Source of the DNA: Streptomyces varsoviensis | GTDB taxonomy: Bacteria > Actinomycetota > Actinomycetes > Streptomycetales > Streptomycetaceae | Reading direction: 5' to 3' | Length of the DNA stretch: 64,000 bases | Assembly (NCBI RefSeq): GCF_000718635.1 | Contig: NZ_JOBF01000007.1 | Span: 231,725 to 295,724 of the forward strand | Shown here: piece by piece, positions 7,750 through 15,333 of the stretch | How the letters are laid out: every line of letters begins with the position of its first letter | Numbering within the stretch: the first letter of the stretch is position 1 | Program-made: the position numbers and the translations under genes | The notes under the pieces: model-generated | What the model was told of the DNA's origin: nothing | What the model saw: only the letters and a program-made list of their open reading frames with translations | Database searches by the model: none

Positions 7750-9701
7750 ATGTCCGTCCTGGGCCGGCGCCGGAGGGCGCGGTCGGTCAGTTCCGGGGCG
7801 CGGCCGAGATACCCGGCCGGGTCGGTCAGCCGCCGGAGCCGGTCCTCGGAGACCTTCTCCGAGAGCCCCGGCTCCTCCGCCACGAGCGCGTCCGCCAGCG
7901 GTACGCGCTCGGCGACGGCGCGGCGCGCGGCGGCCGTCAGGAGCTCCTTGGCGCGGGCGCGGCCGAGCACCGGGCTCAGCGCGGCAACGACACGCTCACT
8001 GGTCATCAGCCCGCCAGTGGTGTCGAGGTTTTCACGCATCCGCTGCGGAAACACCTTTAGCCCCTCGGCGAGTTCGGCCGCTTGGTGCGCGGCGCCGCCC
8101 GCGAGCCGCAGGAGTTCGCGCAGCGTCTGCCACTCCGCGTGCCAGGCCCCTGCCGGGCGCTCGTCCTCCGCCGCGAGCGACTGCACCAGCACCGCCGCGA
8201 GAGCGGGCGCCTGCCGGGCCGCCGCCGCGATGAGCGTGGCCCGCACCGGATTGCGCTTGTGCGGCATGGCGGACGAGCCGCCGCCCTCCCCCTCGGCCGC
8301 CTCCCCGATCTCCGTGCGGGAGAGCACCAGCACATCGGCGGCGAGCTTGCCGAGGGCCCCCGAACAGAACGCGAGCGCCGCCGCGAGATCGGCGACGGGC
8401 GTACGGAGCGTGTGCCACGGCAGCCCGGGCTCAGCCAGCCCCACCTCTGCCGCGAACCGCCCGACCAGCCCCAGGGCGCCGTCGCCGGGCGGCTGGCCGC
8501 CGCCGGGCGCGGGGGCGCCCGATGCGGGGACGCCCGCAAGGGCCGCGGGCCCGCTGGCAGGGCGGGCCGTGACGCCGAGCTCCGAAGCCTCAGCGCCTGG
8601 GGCGCCAGCACGGGCGGCGGGGGCAGCGGCGGCGGGGCCACCCGAACCGTCGCCCCTAACGGCGGTGCCGGGCCCGTCAGGGCCGTCGCCGGGCCCAGCG
8701 GCGGCAGAGGCATCACCCGAACCGTCGGCCATAGGAACAGGAGCCCGACCAGCGGCGCCCGAAGGACCGTTGGCGCTCGGGGCGGAGCCGGTGTCGCCGA
8801 CGCCCGTAACGGCGGTGCCGGGTCCGTCAGGGGCGTCGGCGGGGCCAGCGGCGGCGGGGGCACCACCCGGACCGTCGCCCCTCGGGACGGCGGCTCGACC
8901 AGCCGCGCCCGAAGGACCGGCGGCGCTCGGGGCGGAGCCGGTGTCGCCGACGCCCGTAACGGCGGTGCCGGGCCCGTCAGGGGCGTCGGTGGGATCAGTC
9001 TCCCGGGCGGCAGCGGGGTCGGCGTCGGGGGCCGCAGCCAGGCCGGCGGAGCTGTACGCGGTGAAGGCTGCCAGGGTGCCGGTCGCGCCGGCCAGTTGGG
9101 CGGGGAGGGTGGGGTGGAGGGCGGTGAGGCGGTCGTGGGCGTCCAGGAGCAGGGCGCGCCAGCCGGCGGCCTTGAGGCCGAAGGTGGTGGGCACGGCGTG
9201 CTGGGTGAGGGTGCGGCCGGGCATGGGGGTGGCGCGGTGGGCGGCGGCGAGGGCCGCCAGCGCCTCGGCGGCGCGGGCGAGGTCGGCGGTGATCGTCGGC
9301 AGGGTACGGGCGGCGACCAGCATCAGCGCGGTGTCGAGGATGTCCTGGCTGGTGGCGCCGCGGTGCACGTACGCCGCCGCCGCGGGGTCCGTACGGGCGA
9401 CGGCCGCGGTGAGGACGGCGGCCAGGGGAATGACGGGGTTGCCGCCGTCGCGGGCGCGCAGGGCCAGGTCCCGTACGTCGAACGCGTCGGCGCGGGCAGC
9501 GGCCGTCGCGGCGTCGGCGGCCGACCGCGGGGCCTGGCCGAGGGCGGCCTGCGCCCGGGTGAGGGCGGCCTCGGCGTCCAGGAGGGCCGTAAGGTACGCG
9601 GCGTCCCCGGTGGCGGCCTCGGCCGCGGACCCGGCCCAGGCGGGGGCGAGGAGCCCGCTGTCCCCGTAGGCCGCACCGGGCGCGTCGTCAGCGGAATTCA
9701 A
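7746..9701 (-). CDS. pcaB: 3-carboxy-cis,cis-muconate cycloisomerase with a large repeat insertion
   Basis: A fumarase-superfamily enzyme that converts 3-carboxymuconate to gamma-carboxymuconolactone. The N-terminal part contains YVHRGATSQDILDTALML and the superfamily signature GSSAMPHKRNPV is present in the C-terminal half, so the catalytic core looks intact. At 651 residues it is far longer than usual (about 450). Roughly residues 218-405 are an Ala/Gly/Pro/Asp-rich insertion containing about three copies of a 50-residue unit (PDGPGTAVTGVGDTGSAPS), placed between the AFTAYSSAGL helix and the GLVGRFAAEVGLAEPGLPWHT segment where normal PcaB has only a short loop. The TTG at 9701 gives NSADDAPGAAYGDSGLL and overlaps the end of pcaG by 14 bp; no ATG or GTG fits. 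Confidence 0.9.
   Translation of the reverse strand: MNSADDAPGAAYGDSGLLAPAWAGSAAEAATGDAAYLTALLDAEAALTRAQAALGQAPRSAADAATAAARADAFDVRDLALRARDGGNPVIPLAAVLTAAVARTDPAAAAYVHRGATSQDILDTALMLVAARTLPTITADLARAAEALAALAAAHRATPMPGRTLTQHAVPTTFGLKAAGWRALLLDAHDRLTALHPTLPAQLAGATGTLAAFTAYSSAGLAAAPDADPAAARETDPTDAPDGPGTAVTGVGDTGSAPSAAGPSGAAGRAAVPRGDGPGGAPAAAGPADAPDGPGTAVTGVGDTGSAPSANGPSGAAGRAPVPMADGSGDASAAAGPGDGPDGPGTAVRGDGSGGPAAAAPAARAGAPGAEASELGVTARPASGPAALAGVPASGAPAPGGGQPPGDGALGLVGRFAAEVGLAEPGLPWHTLRTPVADLAAALAFCSGALGKLAADVLVLSRTEIGEAAEGEGGGSSAMPHKRNPVRATLIAAAARQAPALAAVLVQSLAAEDERPAGAWHAEWQTLRELLRLAGGAAHQAAELAEGLKVFPQRMRENLDTTGGLMTSERVVAALSPVLGRARAKELLTAAARRAVAERVPLADALVAEEPGLSEKVSEDRLRRLTDPAGYLGRAPELTDRALRRRPRTDI
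8640..9010. repeat. About 150-bp tandem repeat inside pcaB
   Basis: Two nearly identical copies containing CGCCCGTAACGGCGGTGCCG begin near 8798 and 8948, with a more diverged third near 8650. The period is about 150 bp (50 codons), so copy-number changes would keep the reading frame. This is the source of the inserted segment in PcaB. Confidence 0.75.
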
Positions 9702-10311
9702 GGAAGACCGTCTCTTCCTCGCCTTGCAGGCGGATGTCGAAGCGGTACGCGCCGTGCGGCTCGGCGACGGCGAGCAGCGTGCGCCGCCGGCGCGGGGTGA
9801 GCGAGGCCAGCAGCGGATCGGTGTCGAGCGCGGCGGCCCCGCCCATGGTGCGGTGAGCCGCCTCGCCGGTGAGGTAGGCGCGCGTGAAGAGGTGGTGGAG
9901 CAGGCCGCGGGCGAAGACGCATACGCTGATGTAGGGCGCGTCGGGGCCGCCGGTCGGGCCGGGTGGCAGCGTACGGACGGCCCAGCGGCCGTCGGCGTCG
10001 GTGGCGCACCGGCCGAAGGCCGTGAAGTCCGCGCCGTCGCGGCCGAGGAAGCCGCCGTCGGCCGCGTCACGGCGCATGGAGCCGGGCCGCCCGCGGAGGG
10101 CGCCGTCGGGCCCGGCCTGCCAGGTCTCGACGAGGGCATCCGGTACGGGCGCGCCCGCGCCGTCCAGGACGCGGCCGTGCAGGGTGATGGCGTCGGGCCG
10201 CCCGGCGGGCGCCACGTCCGGGCCGCCGGGGAACGGCAGCGCGTAGCCGTAGAAGGGGCCGACGGTGTGGGAGGGGGTGGGGCGGTACTCGCCCGTGAGG
10301 TCGGTGTTCAC
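9688..10311 (-). CDS. pcaG: Protocatechuate 3,4-dioxygenase, alpha subunit
   Basis: A 207-residue intradiol dioxygenase subunit. TPSHTVGPFYGYALP at the N-terminus, HGRVLDGAGAPVPDALVETWQA in the middle and the C-terminal RFDIRLQGEEETVFLEF are typical of PcaG. It pairs with PcaH to cleave protocatechuate to 3-carboxy-cis,cis-muconate; the alpha subunit itself does not bind iron. GTG start at 10311, 54 bp after pcaH. Confidence 0.95.
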   Translation of the reverse strand: MNTDLTGEYRPTPSHTVGPFYGYALPFPGGPDVAPAGRPDAITLHGRVLDGAGAPVPDALVETWQAGPDGALRGRPGSMRRDAADGGFLGRDGADFTAFGRCATDADGRWAVRTLPPGPTGGPDAPYISVCVFARGLLHHLFTRAYLTGEAAHRTMGGAAALDTDPLLASLTPRRRRTLLAVAEPHGAYRFDIRLQGEEETVFLEFR

Positions 10312-10365
10312 CGCGTCGCGCCTCGCAAGTGGTCGGAGGGTGCCTGGATCTGCCGCCGCCGGTCC

Positions 10366-11400
10366 CTAACGCCCGTTCTCGCCGTTGTCGCCGTTCTCGC
10401 CGTTCTCGCGCCAGGTGGCTGACGGGCCGTCGAGGACGATGTCCCAGCGGTATCCGAGCGACCATTCGGGGCGGGAGAGTCCGTGGTCGTAGGCGGCGAC
10501 GAGGCGGTCGCGAGCGGCGTCGTCGGTGACGGACTGCAGGATCGGGTCGTGGGCGAAGAGCGGGTCGCCCGGGAAGTACATCTGGGTGACGAGGCGTTGG
10601 GTGAAGGCCGTCCCGAAGACGGAGAAATGGAGGTGGGCGGGGCGCCAGGCGTTGGCGTGGTTGCGCCACGGGTAGGCGCCGGGCTTGACGGTGGTGAAGC
10701 TGTAGCTTCCGTCGTCGCCGGTCAGCGTGCGCCCGACGCCGGTGAAGTTGGGGTCCAGCGGCGCGGGGTGACGGTCTCTCAGGTGGGCGTAGCGGCCCGC
10801 CGCGTTGGCCTGCCACAGCTCGATCAACTGCCCGCGCACCGGCCGCCCCCGGCTGTCGAGCAGCCTGCCGGAGACGGTGATGCGCTCGCCGAGCGGTTCC
10901 CCGGTGTGCTGGGCCGTCAGGTCGTTGTCGTATTCGGTGATGTCGGTAGGGCCGAAGACCGGGGTGTGCAGCTCCACGGTCTCCGGGTTCCCGGCTATCG
11001 TCACCAGCGGCTGCCGGGGGTGGCGCAGCAGGCTCGACCGGTAGGGGGGATAGTCGCGGGCGGGATGGTCGGCGGGCGGTGCGCCCTCGGCGCGCGCCTT
11101 GGCGTAGGCGGCACGCAGCTCGGCGATCTCGGCGCTGATCTCCGCCTGCGTGGGCGGACGGGCCCCGGCCGGTGTGGGCGAGGGCACCCCGGCCGGTGTG
11201 AGCGGGCGCGTCCCGACTGGTGTCAGCGGGGACGCCCCCGCCCGCAGGCCCTGGCGGGCCGCTACCGCGGGCTCCACCTCGGACCCGGATTCGGTCTCGG
11301 TCTCGGTCTCGGTCTCGGTTTCGGGCCCGGGCGCGGTCTCTGACTCGATCTCGGGCTCGGTCTGTGCGGGCGGGCGGGAGGTCTCCTGGTCCTGGTTCAC
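10366..11400 (-). CDS. pcaH: Protocatechuate 3,4-dioxygenase, beta subunit with an unusual N-terminal extension
   Basis: The iron-bearing subunit. Tyrosine and histidine ligands are visible in AAGRYAHLRD and in GAYPWRNHANAWRPAHLHFSV (Tyr, His, His). Core enzyme starts at about residue 85 (ISAEIAELRAAYAKARAEG). Ahead of it is a low-complexity tract: acidic/Thr repeats (ETETETETE) then TPxG repeats (TPVGTRPLTPAGVPSPTPAG). The protein ends with ENGENGDNGENGR, encoded by a 9-bp repeat. At 344 residues it is about 90 longer than typical PcaH. The GTG start overlaps the pcaJ stop as GTGA. An internal start near the core is possible but I see no better one. Confidence 0.93.
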   Translation of the reverse strand: MNQDQETSRPPAQTEPEIESETAPGPETETETETETESGSEVEPAVAARQGLRAGASPLTPVGTRPLTPAGVPSPTPAGARPPTQAEISAEIAELRAAYAKARAEGAPPADHPARDYPPYRSSLLRHPRQPLVTIAGNPETVELHTPVFGPTDITEYDNDLTAQHTGEPLGERITVSGRLLDSRGRPVRGQLIELWQANAAGRYAHLRDRHPAPLDPNFTGVGRTLTGDDGSYSFTTVKPGAYPWRNHANAWRPAHLHFSVFGTAFTQRLVTQMYFPGDPLFAHDPILQSVTDDAARDRLVAAYDHGLSRPEWSLGYRWDIVLDGPSATWRENGENGDNGENGR

Positions 11401-12284
11401 GCTTCGCTCCTTCCGGCCGCCTTGAGGGCGCGCAGTTCCCGGAGTTCTTCGGCGGTCGGCGGCGCGGTGGCGCCGACCCGCTCGGCGGTCCGCAGCTCCC
11501 AGCCGGTGGCGGCCCGTACCTGCGCGACGGTGACGCCCGGATGCAGCTCGGTGAGGGTCAGTTCGGAGGTGGCCGGGTCGGGGCGGAGGATACCGAGGTC
11601 GGTGATGACGGCGACGGGGCCGCGGCCGGGCATGCCGAGCCTCGTACGGTCGTGGGGTCCGTAGCCGTGGCCGAGGGTGGTGACGAAGTCGAGCCGCCGG
11701 ACGAAGCCGCGGGTGGAGTGCCGCAGTACGAGGAGGACTTCGCCGCAGTTGGCGGCGATCTCCGGTGCGCCGCCCGCGCCGGGGAGGCGGCCTTCCGGTT
11801 TGCCGGGGCCGCGGTCGACGACGGTGGTGTTGACGTTGGCGAACCGGTCCACCTGGGCGGCGCCGAGGAAGCCGACGTCGATCCGGCCGCCTTGGAGCCA
11901 GTAGTTGAACACCTCGGGCACGGGGACGACGGCGTCGGCGGTGTCGGCGAGTTCGCCGTCGCCGATGGACAGCGGCAGCCGGGTGGGCTTGGAGCCGATG
12001 GTGCCGGATTCGTAGATCAGCACGAGGCGGGGGTTGACGGTGCGTCGGGCGAGGTTGGCGGCGGTGCTGGGCAGCCCGATGCCGACGAAGCAGGTACGCG
12101 CGCGGGCGAGCGCGCGGGCCGCGTTGACCTCCATCAGCTCGTCACGCGTGAACTCCGCTGCCGCGTCTGCCGCGTGCGCCGCGTCCGCCGCGTCCGCCAC
12201 GTCTGCTCCGTCCGCTACGTCCGCTGCGTCCGCCGCGCCTGCTGCGTCCGCCGCGCCTGCTGCGTCGTTTGGCTGATCGGTCAT
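11397..12284 (-). CDS. pcaJ: 3-oxoadipate CoA-transferase, beta subunit
   Basis: A 295-residue CoA-transferase subunit that, with PcaI, moves CoA from succinyl-CoA to beta-ketoadipate. FTRDELMEVNAARALARA begins the domain at about residue 45; LIYESGTIGSKPTRLPLSIGDGEL, VFNYWLQGGRIDVGFLGAAQ and FANVNTTVV follow, as in actinobacterial pca subunits. The first 40 residues are almost only A, D and V (AADAADVADGADVADAADAA), encoded by a GTCCGCCGC-like short repeat. The ATG shares one base with the pcaI stop (TGATG). Confidence 0.92.
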   Translation of the reverse strand: MTDQPNDAAGAADAAGAADAADVADGADVADAADAAHAADAAAEFTRDELMEVNAARALARARTCFVGIGLPSTAANLARRTVNPRLVLIYESGTIGSKPTRLPLSIGDGELADTADAVVPVPEVFNYWLQGGRIDVGFLGAAQVDRFANVNTTVVDRGPGKPEGRLPGAGGAPEIAANCGEVLLVLRHSTRGFVRRLDFVTTLGHGYGPHDRTRLGMPGRGPVAVITDLGILRPDPATSELTLTELHPGVTVAQVRAATGWELRTAERVGATAPPTAEELRELRALKAAGRSEA

Positions 12285-13102
12285 CAGTTGGCGGTCCCCT
12301 CGCTGAGCACGTGCTCCGCCAGCCAGGCCCGGAATGCCTCGCGGTCGCGGGCGACGGGGTCCCAGGCCCGGTAGAAGGCGTTGTCACGGACGGAGTACCC
12401 GCTCGCGTAGGAGGGGTGCGCGCCGCCGGGCACGGGGACGACCGCGTCGACGGTCCAGCCGGGCAGGACGACGGCGCCGGGCGTGGGCGGCAGTTCGTCG
12501 ACCACCTCCTCCACCGTGACCAGCACCCGGCGCGCGGCGAGCGCGGCCTCCTTCTGCACCCCGAGTACGCCCCAGAACTGCACGTTCCGGTCGCGGTCGG
12601 CGCGCTGTGCGTGGATGACGGTGACATCGGGGTTGAGGGCGGCGACGGCTGCCAGTTCCTCGCCGGTGAAGGGGCAGACCACGGTGGAGACAGTGTCCGT
12701 ACGGGTGGCGAGGCCGGAGCCCCGGTAGCCGCGCAGGACGGCGAAGGGAAGCTTCGAGGCCCCGGCGACATAGCGGTTGGCCATGCCGGCGTGGCTGTGC
12801 TCGTCCAGTTCCAGGGGGCGGGGCCAGCCGTTCTCGACGGCGTCGCGGAAGCGGTGCAGCGAGCCGACGCCGGGGTTGCCGCCCCAGGAGAAGACGAGCT
12901 TCTTCACCAGGCCGGCGCCGATGAGCTGGTCGTAGACGACGTCGGGGGTCATGCGGGCGAGCGTGAGGTCGGTGATGCCCTGCCGGATGATCTCGTGCGC
13001 GGCGGCGAAGGGGATCAGGTGGGTGAACCCTTCGAGGGCGACGGTGTCGCCGTCGTGGACGAGTTCGGCTACGGCGTCGCGCAGGGTTCGGGTCTCGGCC
13101 AT
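12284..13102 (-). CDS. pcaI: 3-oxoadipate CoA-transferase, alpha subunit
   Basis: A 272-residue CoA-transferase subunit and the first gene of the operon. GDTVALEGFTHLIPFAAAHEIIRQ at the N-terminus, LVFSWGGNPGVGSLHRFRDA near residue 70 and HAQRADRDRNVQFWG near 165 are typical. The ATG at 13102 has AGGGAACC directly upstream; reading frame upstream of it has no family match. The pcaF thiolase that often follows pcaIJ is absent here. Confidence 0.92.
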   Translation of the reverse strand: MAETRTLRDAVAELVHDGDTVALEGFTHLIPFAAAHEIIRQGITDLTLARMTPDVVYDQLIGAGLVKKLVFSWGGNPGVGSLHRFRDAVENGWPRPLELDEHSHAGMANRYVAGASKLPFAVLRGYRGSGLATRTDTVSTVVCPFTGEELAAVAALNPDVTVIHAQRADRDRNVQFWGVLGVQKEAALAARRVLVTVEEVVDELPPTPGAVVLPGWTVDAVVPVPGGAHPSYASGYSVRDNAFYRAWDPVARDREAFRAWLAEHVLSEGTAN

Positions 13103-13365
13103 GGTTCCCTTCGCTTGCTGCTGTTCGTTCACTTGCTGTTCGTTCGCTGCTGAGGTTCGCCTATCGTTGTTCGTTGTTCGCCTGCTGAACTTTCGTTCAT
13201 AATGGGTCGCGGACGAGTCTCCGCCCGCGCGTTCTCGGGTGTCAATGGCCCCGGCCGGAAGACGCCGAGAGAGTCCGTACGGGCGCGGGCCCGCCCTATC
13301 CCGTAGCCGCACCCGCGCCCGTAGCCCCGCCCGGCCCGTAGCCCCGCCTCCGAGGAGCCCCCTCC
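13103..13365. promoter_or_regulatory. Divergent pca promoter/operator region
   Basis: The 263-bp gap between pcaI and the divergent IclR-type gene has repeated TGCTGTTCGTTC-like units at 13118-13145 and further GTTCG elements to 13180. A perfect inverted repeat TGAAC-TTTC-GTTCA lies at 13186-13199. Repeats of this kind are plausible binding sites for the tandem IclR protein, which would control both directions. No -10/-35 pair is clear. Confidence 0.55.
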
Positions 13366-15228
13366 GTGTCCCACCCCCCGGCCACCGACTCGGCCGACTC
13401 AGCCGATCCCGCCGGCTCGGCCGACTCAGCCGAACCCACAGCGCCGGCCGCACACGACGCGGCGGTCGTCGGGCCGCTCGAACGCGGACTCGCCGTGCTG
13501 CGCGCGATGTCGGCCCCCGGCAGTCACCGGCTGCGCCCCAGCGATCTCGTGCACGCCACCGGGCTCGCCCGCTCGACCGTGGACCGCGTCGTCGCCACGC
13601 TGGCCCGCGTCGGCTACCTGCGCGCCGTCGGACGCGACATCGAGCTGACCCCCCGTCTGCTGGAGCTGGGCAATGGCTATCTGACGGCCAGTGGCATTCC
13701 GGCGGCGCTGGGGCCGTTCGCGGCGCGGCTCGCCGAACAGTTCGACGAGTCGGTCTCTCTGGCCGTACCGGACGGGGACGGCGTGCGGTTCGTCGCCCAG
13801 TACACCCGGCGCCGCACCATGTCGCTCGCCTTCCGCATCGGCGATCTGCTCCCCGCCGAACGCTGCGCCCCCGGCGCGCTGTTCGCCGCCGACTGGGGCC
13901 CCGAGGAGCGTACGGCGTGGCGGGCGCGACGGCAGGCGGACCCCGGTGATGCCGGCTTCCCGGCGGTGCCGCCCCGGCCCGCCGTCGCGGGGATCGCGGA
14001 AACCGGGGGCGGAGAGACGGCAGGAGAAACGGCGGATGCAGTAGCGAGAGAAGCGGCGGGAGAAGCGGCCGAGAAGGCGGCGGCCCGCGTCGAGGCCGAC
14101 TTCGAGCGGCGTCGCGCCGAGGCGGCCGAACGCGGGTGGGCCGCGGACGACGGGCTGATCGAACCCGGCCTGATCGCCGTCGCCCTGCCGGTGGCCGACG
14201 CCGCGGGCCGCGTCGTGTGCGCGGTGAGCGTGGTCAGCCACTCCAGCCGGCACACGGTCCACTCCCTGGCCGCCGCCGTCCTGCCGCGGCTGCGGAAGGA
14301 CCTGCCCGCGATGGCCGAGGCCCTGGCGGCCCCGCCCGCGCGACCGTCCCCCGCTCCCCCGCCGCCTCCGCGGCCGGTGCGGGACGAACACGGAGCAGCG
14401 GAGTACGAACCGCGCGCGTCCGAGTACGAACCAGAGGCGGCCAAGGCGGAGTTGGGCTCGGGGTACCTCCAGTCGCTCGCGCGCGGGCTGGCCGTCCTGC
14501 GCGCGCTCGGCGTACGCCCCGGCGGGCTGTCCCTGGCGCGGGTCGCGGAGGCGACGGGCCTGGCCCGCGCGACCGCCCGGCGCGCGCTGCTCAGCCTGGA
14601 GCGGCTCGGCTACGCGGCCTCGCGCGGCCGGCTCTTCCACCCGCTGCCCCGCGTGCTGGAACTGGGCTACGCCCATCTGTCGGGGCTCGGTTTCCCCGAT
14701 ATCGTCCAGCCCCATCTGGAGGCCCTGGCGGCGCGGGTGCGCGAGTCGGCCTCGATGGCGGTGCTGGACGGCGACGAGATCCGTTACATCGCGCGCGTGC
14801 CCACGTACCGGATCATGAGCGTCAACATCGGTGTCGGCACCCGCTTCCCCGCGTACGCGACGTCGATGGGCCGGGTGCTGCTCGCCGGGCTGCCCGCCGA
14901 GGAGCGCGCGGCACGGCTCGTACGGGCCGAACCGCGCCCGCTCACGCCGCGCACCGTCACCGATCCGCGCGCCCTGGCCCGTATCCTCGACGCCGCCGCC
15001 GACGGGGGCCACGCCCTGGTGGACGAGGAGTTGGAGGAGGGACTGCGGTCCATCGCCGTTCCCGTGCGCGACGTCTCCGGCCGGGTCGTGGCCGCGCTGA
15101 ACGTCTCCACCCACGCGGGCCGGGGCACCGCCGAGGAGACCCGGGGCGCGCTGCTGCCCGCCCTCCGCCACGCGCAGGCCCAGGTGGAAGCGGACCTGCG
15201 CGCGTGGCGCGGCGAGTTGCCCTCCTGA
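13366..15228 (+). CDS. Double IclR-family regulator in one polypeptide
   Basis: A 620-residue protein with two complete IclR regulators. Copy 1: helix-turn-helix at about 45-90 (RLRPSDLVHATGLARSTVDRV) and effector domain to about 325. Copy 2: helix-turn-helix at about 385-425 (LSLARVAEATGLARATARRA) and effector domain to 610, ending in TAEETRGALLPALRHAQAQVE. An Ala/Glu-rich insert (residues 205-245) interrupts the first effector domain and a proline-rich linker (about 330-365) joins the halves. Ordinary IclR proteins are about 260 residues. Divergent from pcaI, it is probably the pca/pob regulator (PcaR/PobR role). GTG start with GAGGAG about 10 bases upstream. Confidence 0.9.
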   Translation: MSHPPATDSADSADPAGSADSAEPTAPAAHDAAVVGPLERGLAVLRAMSAPGSHRLRPSDLVHATGLARSTVDRVVATLARVGYLRAVGRDIELTPRLLELGNGYLTASGIPAALGPFAARLAEQFDESVSLAVPDGDGVRFVAQYTRRRTMSLAFRIGDLLPAERCAPGALFAADWGPEERTAWRARRQADPGDAGFPAVPPRPAVAGIAETGGGETAGETADAVAREAAGEAAEKAAARVEADFERRRAEAAERGWAADDGLIEPGLIAVALPVADAAGRVVCAVSVVSHSSRHTVHSLAAAVLPRLRKDLPAMAEALAAPPARPSPAPPPPPRPVRDEHGAAEYEPRASEYEPEAAKAELGSGYLQSLARGLAVLRALGVRPGGLSLARVAEATGLARATARRALLSLERLGYAASRGRLFHPLPRVLELGYAHLSGLGFPDIVQPHLEALAARVRESASMAVLDGDEIRYIARVPTYRIMSVNIGVGTRFPAYATSMGRVLLAGLPAEERAARLVRAEPRPLTPRTVTDPRALARILDAAADGGHALVDEELEEGLRSIAVPVRDVSGRVVAALNVSTHAGRGTAEETRGALLPALRHAQAQVEADLRAWRGELPS

Positions 15229-15333
15229 ACCGGCCGCCGCCGTCCTGAGACCGGCCCGGCAAAGCGCCCTCGGAAGGCGGCGGGGCCCCAGCGGCAGACC
15301 CGCCCGCCGCCGTCGAGACCCCGTGCCGTGCGG

